Below the pieces are notes generated by a model, which saw nothing but the letters and a program-made list of their open reading frames with translations, made no database searches and was not told the DNA's origin. Positions 24,936 to 34,653 of a stretch of DNA of 64,000 nt are shown one piece after another. This DNA comes from Streptomyces sp. DH-12 (GTDB lineage Bacteria > Actinomycetota > Actinomycetes > Streptomycetales > Streptomycetaceae): positions 7,354,682-7,418,681 of the forward strand of contig NZ_PPFB01000001.1 in the NCBI RefSeq assembly GCF_002899455.1, written 5' to 3'. Within the stretch, counting starts at the first letter, position 1. Every line of letters begins with the position of its first letter. The position numbers and the translations under genes are program-made.

Positions 24936-26599
24936 CTGGACCGAGTGCTGCGGTCGAAGGCCGACGGGGCGATCCACCTGCACGACCTGACCCGCGAGCA
25001 CCCACCGGCGGCCTTCGTCCTGTTCTCCTCGGCGGCCGCCGCCCTCGGCAGCCCCGGTCAGGCCAACTATGCGGCGGCGAACGTCCTGCTGGACGGTCTG
25101 GCCCGGCACCGTCGCGCCGCCGGACTGCCCGCGCTCTCCATCGCGTGGGGCCTGTGGGGACAGCGCACGGGATGACCACCCATCTGTTTGAGGCGGACCT
25201 GCGCCGGATGACGCGCGCGGGTCTGGCCCCGCTGGACACCGAGGGCGGACTGGCGCTGCTCGATGCCGCGCTGGCGACGGGTGAGGCGACCGTACTCGGA
25301 GCGCGGGTGGACCTGGCGACCCTGCGCGCCCGGGGTGCCGATGCGACGATCCCGCCGTTCCTCCGCAGCCTGGTGAGGGTGCCCGCCCGGACCGCGCCGA
25401 ACAGATCGGCGGAGCGGGAGCGGGAGGCGACGGTACGGCGGGAACTTGCCGGTCTGACACCGCAGAAGCGCCGGCAGGCGCTGCTGCACCTGGTCCGCTC
25501 CGCCGCGGCCGCCGTGCTCGGCCACGCCGACGTCGGCCAGGTCCCGTTCGACGGGGCGTTCACCGAGCTCGGCTTCGACTCGCTCACCGCCGTCGAGCTG
25601 CGCAACCGGGTGCAGGCCTCGACGGAGTTGCGGCTGCCCGCGACCCTGGTCTTCGACCACGCGACCCCGCTCGCGCTGGCGGCGTACCTGGATGAGGAAC
25701 TGGCGGCCGGGCCGAGCCCCGCCCCGGCGGAGGAAGCCCGCAGGACCCTTGTGGAGAGCGGCGCGCCGGACAGCATCGAGGCGCTGTACCGGGCGGCCTG
25801 CCGGCAGCGGAAGGCGCGCGAGGCGATGGACCTGCTCGCCGCGGCGTCCCGGCTCCGGGAGCAGTTCACCGACCCGGCGGCGCTGGCCACCCCGCCCCGG
25901 CCGGTCCGCCTGGCCTCCGGTTCCGACGAACCCGTGCTGGTCTGCCTGTCCACGATCACCGCGCTGTCCGGCGTCTACCAGTACGCCTGCTTCGGCACGG
26001 CCCTCAAGCAGCGACGCGAGGCGTGGTTCGTGCCGGTGCCGGGGTTCACGGCGCACGAGCCGGTGCCGGCCGGTGTGGACGCCATCGTCGATCTGCACGC
26101 CGACCTCGTGCTGCGGTGCGCCGAGGCCCGCGCGTTCGCCCTCGTCGGCCACTCGGCCGGTGGCTGGCTGGCGCACGCGGTGACGAGCCGGCTGGACGCT
26201 CGGGGTGTGCCGCCGGTGGGTACCGTACTGATCGACACCTACCTGCCGGGCAGTTCCGCGTTCACCCAGGTACAGGACGCGCTGACCGACATGATGTTCG
26301 ACCACGAGTCCACGGTCGGGCGGCTCGACAGCGCCCGGCTCACCGCGATGGGCGCCTATCTGCGGCTGTTCGACGACTGGAAGCCCGAACCGGTGCGCAC
26401 ACCGGCCCTGTTCGTCCGCGCGGGCGAGCCGGTGACCGACACCGTCCCGGGCGACGGGTGGCGCCTGAGCTGGCCGCTGCCGAACACCACGCGGGAGGTT
26501 CCGGGCGACCACTTCTCCATGATGCAGTCCGGCGCCGCCACGACCACCGAGGCCGTCGACGCCTGGTTGCGCGACATCCCGCGACCGAAGGCCGGTTGA
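24936..26599 (+). pseudogene. modular type I polyketide synthase, C-terminal remnant (KR-ACP-TE)
   Basis: What remains is the end of a last-module PKS: the ketoreductase C-terminus (FVLFSSAAAALGSPGQANYA with catalytic S and Y), an acyl carrier protein (FTELGFDSLTAVELRNRV, with the phosphopantetheine Ser), and a thioesterase (FALVGHSAGGWLAH, with the nucleophile in GHSAGG and a late GDHFSMM His). The 5' part was removed at the IS6 junction. A one-base loss in a G run near 25150 separates AWGLWG from GMTTHLFEADLRRM. From about 25157 the ACP-TE part is one open frame to 26599 and could be translated alone. Confidence 0.85.
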
Positions 26600-26605
26600 G
26601 TCGAG

Positions 26606-26649
26606 GCGGGGCTGCCCCGGCCGGCCGGGTCCGGGCGGGGCAGCCCCGC
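26606..26649. terminator. terminator hairpin after the PKS remnant
   Basis: GCGGGGCTGCCCC (26606-26618) pairs perfectly with GGGGCAGCCCCGC (26637-26649). Located 6 bp after the PKS stop. Confidence 0.75.
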
Positions 26650-26658
26650 GTACGAGAC

Positions 26659-26694
26659 GCCACAGGGCCCCGGCACACGCCGGAGCCCTGTGGC
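26659..26694. terminator. terminator hairpin after the FAD monooxygenase
   Basis: GCCACAGGGC and CCGGC pair with GCCGG and GCCCTGTGGC around ACAC, with one mismatch. It lies 11 bp beyond the stop of the minus-strand gene at 26706. Confidence 0.75.
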
Positions 26695-26705
26695 ATCGGG
26701 TCCGT

Positions 26706-28079
26706 TCAGCCGTTGTGCGCGGCCAGCGCGTCCGTCAGCTCCGTGTAGGACGGACCGGGGGAGAGCACCGGAGGCTCCCAGCCGGTGGCCAGTACGGCGT
26801 CCAGCCGCTCACGTACCTCGGGGGTGTCCAGGCTGTCCGGGGAAGCCATCAGATTGGCGCGCAGTTGCGCCAGTTCCCACAGGTGGTGGTCCTGCTGACC
26901 GGCCAGGGCGGTGAGAACGGCCGGCGGGAGGCCGGAGGGCGGCTCCGGACGGCCGTCCACCGTCGCGCGCCAGCTCCGGGTGCGCTCCACGTCGTCGTGG
27001 ACCCCGTCCTCGTACCAGGGGCGGACCGTGCGCCGGACGTAGGCCCGCAGCCCTGCGCCCACCGCCTCCAGGTCCGCGCCGTGGCGGCCCATCAGGTCAC
27101 TGAGTTCGGCCGCACCGGCCAGGGCGAAGGAAGCGCCACGGCCCAGGATGGGATCGGTCGTGCACAGCACGTCCCCGATCGGCAGATAGCCGGACGGGGT
27201 GTCGGGCGTCAGCTCGCGCCAGGTGTTGGTGAGTCCGGCCATCGGTACGACGTCCCCGATCGGCTCGGCGCTGCCCGGCCGGAGCCACGGCTCGAACTGG
27301 GCCACCGCGTTCGCGGCGGCCTCGAACGTGCCGGTCTCGCGCAGCCGCCCGAGTGCCTCGTCCTCCGGCAGCCGGGCGAACACCACCGCGAACGTACGGT
27401 TGTCATGTGCGTAGAGCCCGCCGCCGAAGCCCGCTCCACCCGCGAAGACCACGGGAACCAGGAACGTAGGCGGCTTCGGCACGCCGTCAAGGAGTCGGTA
27501 GAAACGGCTGTGGTAGACGTTGCCGCAGGGGCTCTCCTCCACCTCCTTGGTGAAGGCGCCGACCAGCGGCGAGCGACGCCCCGTGGCGTCCACCACCGCG
27601 TCCGCGTCGATCACCGCGCCGTTCACCCGCACACCCCGGACGCGTCCCCGGTCCACCACGACCTCACGGACCGAGAGGCCGTGGTGGACCCGGACACCGG
27701 CCTGCCCCTGCAGGGCGCGGTGCAGTACCCACTCGACGGTCGCCCGGCGTGAGCCGAAGCTCGCCAGCTCGGTCGCGTCGGCCGGGGCCTCGACCCCGGG
27801 CGGCGCGGTCATGTCCACCTCGTCGACTCCATGTGCGAGCAGATCCTCGTGCACATCCGGCAACCGGGTGTGCAGCAGGTGCCGGAACAGGCCGAGGAAC
27901 ATGTGCGGGTGGCGGACCTGCGGCGCACCCGGCCGCTGCCACTCCTGAACGTCGCCGAGGTCCTTCGGCGGGGGACCGTCCCGCTCCACCAGGTCCACCG
28001 CGTACCCCTGGCGGGCGAGCAGCAGCGCGGCGCTCAGTCCGGCTATGCCCCCGCCCGCCACCACGATTCGTGCAGCCAT
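26706..28079 (-). CDS. FAD-dependent monooxygenase
   Basis: Flavoprotein of 457 residues from ATG 28079 (CGGGAG upstream). The N-terminal dinucleotide-binding motif VVAGGGIAGLSAALLLARQG leads to an acidic strand end (VDLVERD). A GD motif with GYLPIGDVLCTTDPILGRGASF binds the flavin ribityl chain, and DAVVDATGRRSPL is also typical. This is the p-hydroxybenzoate hydroxylase fold, close to epoxidases and halogenase-like tailoring enzymes. It is convergent with the PKS remnant and may have been a tailoring gene of that lost cluster. Substrate unknown. Confidence 0.82.
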   Translation of the reverse strand: MAARIVVAGGGIAGLSAALLLARQGYAVDLVERDGPPPKDLGDVQEWQRPGAPQVRHPHMFLGLFRHLLHTRLPDVHEDLLAHGVDEVDMTAPPGVEAPADATELASFGSRRATVEWVLHRALQGQAGVRVHHGLSVREVVVDRGRVRGVRVNGAVIDADAVVDATGRRSPLVGAFTKEVEESPCGNVYHSRFYRLLDGVPKPPTFLVPVVFAGGAGFGGGLYAHDNRTFAVVFARLPEDEALGRLRETGTFEAAANAVAQFEPWLRPGSAEPIGDVVPMAGLTNTWRELTPDTPSGYLPIGDVLCTTDPILGRGASFALAGAAELSDLMGRHGADLEAVGAGLRAYVRRTVRPWYEDGVHDDVERTRSWRATVDGRPEPPSGLPPAVLTALAGQQDHHLWELAQLRANLMASPDSLDTPEVRERLDAVLATGWEPPVLSPGPSYTELTDALAAHNG

Positions 28080-28201
28080 GCATGCTCCCGGATGTTGTGC
28101 GGCCCCCACGAGTCACTGCGAAGCGGCGGCCACACCCCAGGCCCGTGCCCCGGTCGGGCACTGTGCCCGTGCCGTTGAGCCGACTGCGTCACGCCGCGAT
28201 G

Positions 28202-29293
28202 CTAGTGACCTGAGTCGGAGATTCGTCGGCAGTAGGCCGCGACTTTGTCGAGGATTTCGTCGGCAGTCTTCGTCCAGACGAACGGTCGTGGATTGTCGTT
28301 CCAGTCGGCCAGCCAGGAACGAATATCGCGTTCGAGGGCCTGGACGGAGCGGTGGACACCGCGCTTGAGCTTCTTCTGCGTGAGCTCGGCGAACCACCGC
28401 TCCACCAGGTTCAGCCAGGACGAACTCGTCGGAGTGAAGTGCAGATGGAACCGCGGGTGAGCCAGCAGCCACTTCTTGACGGCGGGTGTCTTGTGGGTGA
28501 CGTAGTTGTCCAGGATGAGATGGACCTCGAGGTCGGCGGGCACCTCCTTGTCCAGCCTGGCCAGGAACTTCTTGAACTCCACGGCCCGGTGCCTGCGGTG
28601 CAGGGAGCCGATCACTTTGCCGGTGGCGACCTCCAGGGCCGCGAACAGGGTGGTGGTGCCGGCCCGGACGTAGTCGTGGCTGCGGCGCTCAGGAACCCCG
28701 GGCATCATCGGCAGCACCGGCTGAGAGCGGTCGAGGGCCTGGATCTGCGACTTCTCGTCCACACACAGGACCAGGGCCTTCTCCGGCGGATCCAGATACA
28801 ACCCGACGACGTCACGGACTTTGTCGATGAACAGCGGGTCGGTGGACAGCTTGAACGTCTGTGACCGGTGCGGGGCCAGGGCGAACGCCCGCCAGATCCG
28901 CGAGATCGCGGACTGGGACATGCCCGTGGCCGCCGCCATCGACCTGGTCGACCAGTGGGTGGCGTTCTTCGGCTTCTCCTCCAGCGTCTTGACGATGACC
29001 CGCTCGACGTCCGCGTCGGTGATCTTCCGCGGAGCACCGGGCCGCGGCTCGTCACACAGGCCGTCCAGCCCTCGCTCGAGGAAGCGTCGCCGCCAGGTGC
29101 GGACCGTGTCCGGAGAGGCACCCAGCCGGCGCGACACCTCCATGATCGAGTGTCCGTCGGCGCACTCCAGCACGATCCTTGAACGCTGGGCCAGTGCCTG
29201 AGCGGTCGAGCGGCGGCGCACCCAGCCCTCCAGCACGGCCCGCTGGGCATCGGTCACCGACAACGGCGGAATCTTCGGACCCGGACGACTCAT
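28202..29293 (-). CDS. IS630 family transposase
   Basis: Intact protein of 363 residues. N-terminal HTH pair (SIMEVSRRLGASPDTVRTWR, then MAAATGMSQSAISRIWR) and DDE domain with D in LVLCVDEKSQIQAL, D in LILDNYVTHK and E in SSSWLNLVERWFAELT. The TAG stop uses the TA of the duplicated target plus the flanking G, so termination depends on the insertion site. Confidence 0.93.
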   Translation of the reverse strand: MSRPGPKIPPLSVTDAQRAVLEGWVRRRSTAQALAQRSRIVLECADGHSIMEVSRRLGASPDTVRTWRRRFLERGLDGLCDEPRPGAPRKITDADVERVIVKTLEEKPKNATHWSTRSMAAATGMSQSAISRIWRAFALAPHRSQTFKLSTDPLFIDKVRDVVGLYLDPPEKALVLCVDEKSQIQALDRSQPVLPMMPGVPERRSHDYVRAGTTTLFAALEVATGKVIGSLHRRHRAVEFKKFLARLDKEVPADLEVHLILDNYVTHKTPAVKKWLLAHPRFHLHFTPTSSSWLNLVERWFAELTQKKLKRGVHRSVQALERDIRSWLADWNDNPRPFVWTKTADEILDKVAAYCRRISDSGH

Positions 29294-29327
29294 GCCAAAC
29301 CAACGACGAGTCTCCGACTCAGGTCAC
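28205..29327 (-). mobile_element. IS630 family element
   Basis: Inverted tips GTGACCTGAGTCGGAGA (28205-28221) and TCTCCGACTCAGGTCAC (29311-29327) are perfect 17-bp repeats, flanked by TA on both sides (28203-28204 and 29328-29329), the TA target duplication of IS630/Tc1 elements. First of three elements stacked at one CTAG site. Confidence 0.93.
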
Positions 29328-29330
29328 TAG

Positions 29331-30772
29331 TAGGGCTTGGTTATCTTCACTCGCGGGTGGCGTGTCCGTTTGCTCGTGGGTGTCGTTGAGGTGGTGTGAC
29401 ACCTGAGGAGTTGGCCGGGGTCCGGGAGGACCTGGAGGCGTTCGCGGCGGAGTTGTTCGACGGGTTCTTCCGGGCGGATCAACGGCGGTGGGGGCAGGCG
29501 TATGTGCGCGGGCTGCTGCTGGACGGACGGCGCAAGTCGGTGGAACCGATGGCGGCCCGTCTCGGCGGGGACGGCAACCGGCAGGCGCTGGCCCACTTCA
29601 TCACCTCCAGTCCGTGGGATGCGGCGCATGTGCGGGCCCGGCTGGCCTGGCGGATGCACGAGGCGATCGGCCCGGAAGCGCTGATCGTGGACGACACCGG
29701 CTTCCTGAAGGATGGGGATGCGTCGGCGTGTGTGGCCCGGCAGTACACCGGCACCGCGGGCAAGGTCACCAACTGCCAGGTGGGCGTCTCGGTGCACCTG
29801 GCCACCGATCATGCCTCGGCTGCGATCGACTGGCGGCTGTTCGTGCCGTCCTCCTGGGATCCGGCCTCGCCCGAGGCGGATCCGGCCAAGGTCGCCCGCC
29901 GCACCCGCTGCGGCGTTCCCGACCAGGTCGGGCATGTGGAGAAGTGGCAGCTCGCTTTGGACATGATCGACGAGACCCTCTCGTGGGGCATCGACATCCC
30001 ACTGGTGGTCGCGGACGCCGGCTACGGCGATGCCGCCGCCTTCCGCCTCGGCCTGGAGGAACGGGACCTGCCCTATGCGGTCGGCATCTCCGGCCGTCAC
30101 ACCGCGCATCCGGCCGAGGCCCGGCCCGTCCAACCGGTCTATGCGGGCACCGGGCGTCCGCCGAAGATCCAGTACCCCGAGCCCGCGCAGCCCGTGAAGG
30201 ACCTGGTCATCGCGGCCGGCCGGACGGCGGCCCGGCCGGTGTCCTGGCGGGAGGGCTCCCGGCCGGGCAAGGGCCGCAGTGGCGTCAAGCGCATGTACTC
30301 GCGCTTCGTCGCCCTGCGCATCCGCCCGGCCGGACGCGGCGTCCGCAGGGCCGCCGACGATCCGGAGCTGCCCGAGCGGTGGCTGCTGGCCGAGTGGCCG
30401 GCCACCGAGAGCGAACCGGTGCAGTTCTGGCTGTCGAACCTGCCCTCCGGCATGCCGCTGGCCACCCTGGTGCGGCTGGCCAAACTCCGCTGGCGCATTG
30501 AGCACGACTACCGCGAGATGAAACAGGCGCTGGGCCTGGCCCACTTCGAGGGCCGCACCTGGGCCGGCTGGCACCACCACGTCACCCTCGTCTCCGCCGC
30601 CCACGCCTTTTGCACCCTGCAACGACTGGCCCGCCACCCAAAAGAAGCGGCGCAGGTCTGAGCCTCTACCAAGTCGTCCGGGAACTGCAGACACTCCTCG
30701 CCACCTGGACCGGCGCCTGCCCCACCTGCCACCGCGACATACCCACCCCACTCCGGACCTGACCAAGCACTA
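29331..30772 (+). mobile_element. IS701-type element flanked by CTAG
   Basis: Tips TAGGGCTTGGT (29331 on) and ACCAAGCACTA (up to 30772) are imperfect inverted repeats. CTAG stands immediately on each side (29327-29330 and 30773-30776), a 4-bp duplication matching the YTAR target of IS701. The transposase has a shifted C-terminus. Confidence 0.85.
29396..30661 (+). CDS. IS701 family transposase, C-terminal frameshift likely
   Basis: Open frame of 421 residues (GTG start). Core motifs: EALIVDDTGFLKDGDASACV, ARQYTGTAGKVTNCQVGVS, PLVVADAGYGDAAAF and RWRIEHDYREMKQALGL. Immediately after the stop at 30661 another frame continues with SLYQVVRELQTLLATWTGAC and PTCHRDIPTPLRT to 30762, which looks like the natural C-terminus. 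The last 35 or so residues have probably been lost by a 1-base change near 30650. Confidence 0.85.
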   Translation: MTPEELAGVREDLEAFAAELFDGFFRADQRRWGQAYVRGLLLDGRRKSVEPMAARLGGDGNRQALAHFITSSPWDAAHVRARLAWRMHEAIGPEALIVDDTGFLKDGDASACVARQYTGTAGKVTNCQVGVSVHLATDHASAAIDWRLFVPSSWDPASPEADPAKVARRTRCGVPDQVGHVEKWQLALDMIDETLSWGIDIPLVVADAGYGDAAAFRLGLEERDLPYAVGISGRHTAHPAEARPVQPVYAGTGRPPKIQYPEPAQPVKDLVIAAGRTAARPVSWREGSRPGKGRSGVKRMYSRFVALRIRPAGRGVRRAADDPELPERWLLAEWPATESEPVQFWLSNLPSGMPLATLVRLAKLRWRIEHDYREMKQALGLAHFEGRTWAGWHHHVTLVSAAHAFCTLQRLARHPKEAAQV

Positions 30773-30776
30773 CTAG

Positions 30777-32381
30777 CTTGATCTTTAACCTGTGCGGCGG
30801 GGCCGTGGGGTCGTTGACTTCTTTGTTCGTCGTTGCGTCGGCTGTGCTTTGCGGGGTGTGTGCACGTCGTGGCGGGGTGTGGGCTGGGTGTTCTTGCGGC
30901 CCGGTGGTCGTCCAGGACCGGGCCGGGAGGGTTTCGGTGCCTGGGCCGGGCAGGCGGTCGTCGGGCGGATGTGTCGGAAGTCCCGGCGGACACGGGCGGG
31001 GGTGAGTCTGTCCGGCGGGCTGGGTTTCTCCCAGGGGCGGCGCCGGTCGGCTGCCAGCGGCCGGGCGAGCCGCAGTTGGGTGTAGGCGGCGAGGATCAGC
31101 CAGGTCCAGCGGTCGGCCGCTTCGGGGGTGCGGATCTTCGGTGTGGTCCAGCCCAGGGTCTGCTTGAACAGGCGGAAGGTGTGCTCGATGTCGAAGCGTC
31201 GCAGGTAGGACTGCCAGAGGCGGTCGGCGTCGGCTTCGGTGGCGTCGGTGCCCGACCACCACAGCCAGACCGGCTTGGGGGTGGCTCCGCTGGGCAGGTG
31301 GTCGATGTCCAGGCGGATCACCGTCCCCTCGATGATGGGGAGGGTGCCGTCGGCCATGGCCCAGGAGGAGCGGTGGGTCAGCTTGGGATGCAGCCGGTTC
31401 CAGGAGCGGGCCAGGGCGGTGCCGTAGAGGCGGGTGTCGGTGACGGTCTGGGTGTCCGGGGTGCCCCAGGTGTCGGGCTGGCCGAAGACGAACTCGCCGC
31501 CGTGCCGGGGCGGGCGGCCCATCGTGCCCGGCCGACGAGGCGGAACAGGCCTGCGCAGGACCCGGTCCGAACGCATCCGGGCCAGCACCTGCACGGGCAG
31601 ATCTCGCAGGAGGAAGGCCAGGCGGGGTGCGTCGTAGCCGGCGTCCGCGACGATGAGGATGTCCGGGTCGCCCGTCTGCCACTGACCCGCCCTGATCAGT
31701 CGCTCAACCAGTTCGCGCAGTTGGCGGGCGGTGACTGTGGCAGTGTCGTCCCCGGGTGCCAGCCGAAGCGCGTCCAGCGGCGCGGTCCATGAACTGCGGC
31801 CGGGCTCGAGCGCGCAGACGATGGAGTACGGCCAGCCGGGAACGGGGATGTGCTGGTCCTTGCCGCGTCCGTAGGTGTGGCACAGGATCCGTTGCGGTGA
31901 GGTGTGAGCATTGGGCCGCAGCCAACAGGTGATGTCGACAGCCAGGACCAGCCGGCCATCAGCGGCCCGCGGCAGGGGCACCGCGGTCAGGGCCTGCCGC
32001 AGCCGGTCCGTATCCACTTGGCCGCGGGCCACCGCCGCGTAAAGTCCGCCGTGACCGCGACGGTGTTCGCCCACCAATGACAGCTCGGCCAGCGACCTGA
32101 CCGGCCCGTCACCGCACAGGACGGCGTCGGCCAGCTCGAACAACGCATCCGAACGAGCGGTGAGACAGGAGTAGAACTCGCCCCGGAAGCGTGACAGTTG
32201 CGCCAATTCCTCTTGCCGGGTGTCGCGTTGCAGCAGACTCATCCTTGCGGCCTTCGTGCTGGACGTGTGTGTTCCTTGGTCGGAGCACATGTTCAGACGA
32301 AGGCCGCTTCTGCGTCCGCCGGATACCGAACCGAGTGATCAAGTTCGAGACGCCATTCGACGCCGGACGTTAAAGATCAAG
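30777..32381 (-). mobile_element. IS701-like element, third in the CTAG stack
   Basis: Perfect inverted tips CTTGATCTTTAAC (30777-30789) and GTTAAAGATCAAG (32369-32381), each flanked by CTAG (30773-30776 and 32382-32385). The left CTAG is shared with the preceding element. Confidence 0.9.
30785..32242 (-). CDS. IS701/IS4-like DDE transposase (streptomycete type)
   Basis: Protein of about 485 residues starting MSLLQRDTRQEELAQL at 32242; the frame is open to 32290. Motifs: first acidic region RLVLAVDITCWLRPNAHTS, second ILIVADAGYDAPRLAFLL, third RFDIEHTFRLFKQTLGW with the catalytic E. A basic, proline-rich C-terminal tail of about 70 residues follows. This is a distinct large streptomycete transposase group. 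The frame is intact. Confidence 0.88.
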   Translation of the reverse strand: MSLLQRDTRQEELAQLSRFRGEFYSCLTARSDALFELADAVLCGDGPVRSLAELSLVGEHRRGHGGLYAAVARGQVDTDRLRQALTAVPLPRAADGRLVLAVDITCWLRPNAHTSPQRILCHTYGRGKDQHIPVPGWPYSIVCALEPGRSSWTAPLDALRLAPGDDTATVTARQLRELVERLIRAGQWQTGDPDILIVADAGYDAPRLAFLLRDLPVQVLARMRSDRVLRRPVPPRRPGTMGRPPRHGGEFVFGQPDTWGTPDTQTVTDTRLYGTALARSWNRLHPKLTHRSSWAMADGTLPIIEGTVIRLDIDHLPSGATPKPVWLWWSGTDATEADADRLWQSYLRRFDIEHTFRLFKQTLGWTTPKIRTPEAADRWTWLILAAYTQLRLARPLAADRRRPWEKPSPPDRLTPARVRRDFRHIRPTTACPAQAPKPSRPGPGRPPGRKNTQPTPRHDVHTPRKAQPTQRRTKKSTTPRPRRTG

Positions 32382-32453
32382 CTAGGCGGCCGCACACGGC
32401 CTTGTGGAGGACGGACGGTGAAGCTAGGGGTCCCCTATCCCACGGGAAGGGGC

Positions 32454-33464
32454 TCAGCCCTGAACGTCCGCGTTCTCGTTCCCGGCCTTCTCCGCCTCTG
32501 CCTTCGGCGCCTCCTTCGCCGCCTTCCTCGTCGCGACGAGGCTGGTGATCGTCGTGATGATCAGTACGCCGAAGATGACACCCAGCGAGACCGGGAGCGA
32601 GACCTCCGGGACGTTCAGACTCGTCGTCTCGTGGATGCCGTGCAGGACCAGCTTCACGCCGATGAAGGCGAGGATGACCGACAGGCCGTACGACAGGTGG
32701 ACCAGCTTCTTCAGCAGGCCGATGATGAGGAAGTACAGCTGGCGCAGACCCATCAGCGCGAAGGCGTTGGCGGTGAAGACGATGTACGGGTCCTGGGTCA
32801 GGCCGAAGATCGCGGGGATCGAGTCCACCGCGAAGAGCAGGTCCGTGATGCCGATCGCCAGCATGACGATCAGCATCGGGGTGGCCAGCCGCTTGCCGTT
32901 CTCGCGGACGAACAGCTTCATGCCGTGCCACGTGTCGGTGGAGGGCAGGCGCCGTTCGACGGCCTTCATCAGGCGGCCCTCCTCCCAGTCCTCGTCCTCC
33001 TCGCCGGCCCGCGCCTCCTGGACGAGCTTCCAGGCGGTCCAGATGAGGAAGGCGCCGAAGATGAAGAAGACCCAGGCGAACGAGTTGATCGCGGCGGCGC
33101 CCGCGGCGATGAACACGGCGCGCAGGACCAGCGCGATCAGCACGCCGACCATCAGCACGCGCTGTTGGTAGACCGACGGGACCGCGAACTTCGCCATGAT
33201 CAGCACGAAGACGAACAAATTGTCGACACTGAGCGACTTTTCGGTGACGTAACCCGCGAAGAACTCACCGGAGGCCTGTCCGCTGCCCCAGATCAGCAGG
33301 CCCACACCGAAGAGGACGGCGAGAACGATCCAGACGGTCGTCCAGATACCCGCCTCCTTGATCGAGACTTCGTGTGGCTTGCGGCCGCCGATTAAGAAGT
33401 CGGCCGCGATGAGCACGCACAGCCCTACAACGGTGAGCACCCACATGGTCGTTGAGACGTTCAA
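32454..33464 (-). CDS. terC: TerC/Alx family integral membrane protein
   Basis: Protein of 336 residues with about nine transmembrane helices. The start is a TTG at 33464 (LNVSTTMWVLTVVG as written), chosen because GGAAGGA lies 7 nt upstream and family members begin this way; an ATG 18 nt downstream is an alternative. The family features GYVTEKSLSVDNLFVF and GITDLLFAVDSIPAIFGLT place acidic residues in membrane helices. TerC proteins act in metal (Mn) export, often at the secretion machinery, and in tellurite resistance. terB-like at 57684 is the only other ter gene here. Confidence 0.92.
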   Translation of the reverse strand: MNVSTTMWVLTVVGLCVLIAADFLIGGRKPHEVSIKEAGIWTTVWIVLAVLFGVGLLIWGSGQASGEFFAGYVTEKSLSVDNLFVFVLIMAKFAVPSVYQQRVLMVGVLIALVLRAVFIAAGAAAINSFAWVFFIFGAFLIWTAWKLVQEARAGEEDEDWEEGRLMKAVERRLPSTDTWHGMKLFVRENGKRLATPMLIVMLAIGITDLLFAVDSIPAIFGLTQDPYIVFTANAFALMGLRQLYFLIIGLLKKLVHLSYGLSVILAFIGVKLVLHGIHETTSLNVPEVSLPVSLGVIFGVLIITTITSLVATRKAAKEAPKAEAEKAGNENADVQG

Positions 33465-34653
33465 CCTGAATTCCTTCCTACGGCGAGAGCTGCCAAGGGT
33501 ACAAGGATGCCCAAGAAACAGTAAAGAAAGAGTAGGGGGTAGGTGCGGGCTTGCTGCTCCATGCGCTGGTCAGAGCCCAATGTCCATGACTTGAGGTGGC
33601 CGGTCTGGTCTGTGCGACGGTCGAGGCGACGGGTGGGCGCGAGCAGCACAATCGGACTCTGCCTGCCCGGTTGATGGTCTATCTGTCGATGGCGTTGTGG
33701 CTGGACTTCGGCAAGGGGCGCGTGCGGGTGCTGCGGAACCTGTTGCGCGGACCGCGGTGGGCGCGGGGTGGCTGAGACGGCTGTGTGGTGCCGGCGGACG
33801 GGGCGATCTTCCGGTCCCGGTCCCGGGCCGGGGACCGGCTGGGCAGCGCGCCGCTGCGTGCGCTGTTCGAAGTCACCGCGCGACGGTTCCAGCCGGTCAT
33901 GACGAGGTGTTCTGGCGTGACCTGCGCAAAGTGGTCGTGGACGGCACGGTCTTCGACGTGTCCGCCGGCACGGACAACGCGTCGGCCTTCGGCACCCCGG
34001 CCGGCGGGGCGTTGCCGCAGGCCCGCCTGGTCGCGCTGGCCGAACGCGGCAGCATGGCCCTGGTCGGAGCCGCCTTCGACTCCATCGAGGTCGGCGAACG
34101 TGCCCTCTTCGAGCGGCTGCTGGGAAATCTTACCCCCGGCATGCTGCTGCCGACCGGGGCTTTCCTTCCTGCGATCTGTACACGGTCAGTGCCGCCACCG
34201 GCGCACATCTGTTGTGGCACGTCTCCGACTCCTCCACCCTGCCGGTCAAAAAGCGCCTGGAGGACGGCACCTGCCTGTCCGAACTGCGCGGCAGACGGAC
34301 CCGGGAGCGGGTCACGGTCCGCGTGATCGAGTACAGCGCCGCTGACGACGACGTCTCCGAGGTCTTCGCGCTGATCACCACTCTGCTCGACCTCGATCGG
34401 GCACCCGCGATCGAACCCGCACGGATCTGCGCGGACCGCTGGCACGTGGAGATCCTCTTCCGCCTGGTCGAGGTGGACCTGCGCACACCGGGAGGAGTCC
34501 TGCGCTCGCGCACCGCCGAGGGGGCCCGTCAGGAACTGCGGGCCCTGCTCTTCCTCTACCAGGCACTCCGCTCGCTGCTCACCCGAGCCGCCGTGATCAC
34601 CGGAGCGGGACCCCACCCGCATCAGCTTTCCGCCCGTCCTGGACGCCGTCAGT

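Noticed and set aside
33465..33560. yybP-ykoY manganese riboswitch in the terC leader
   Set aside because: Such riboswitches precede some TerC-type genes, but the conserved loops of that class could not be recognised in the leader.
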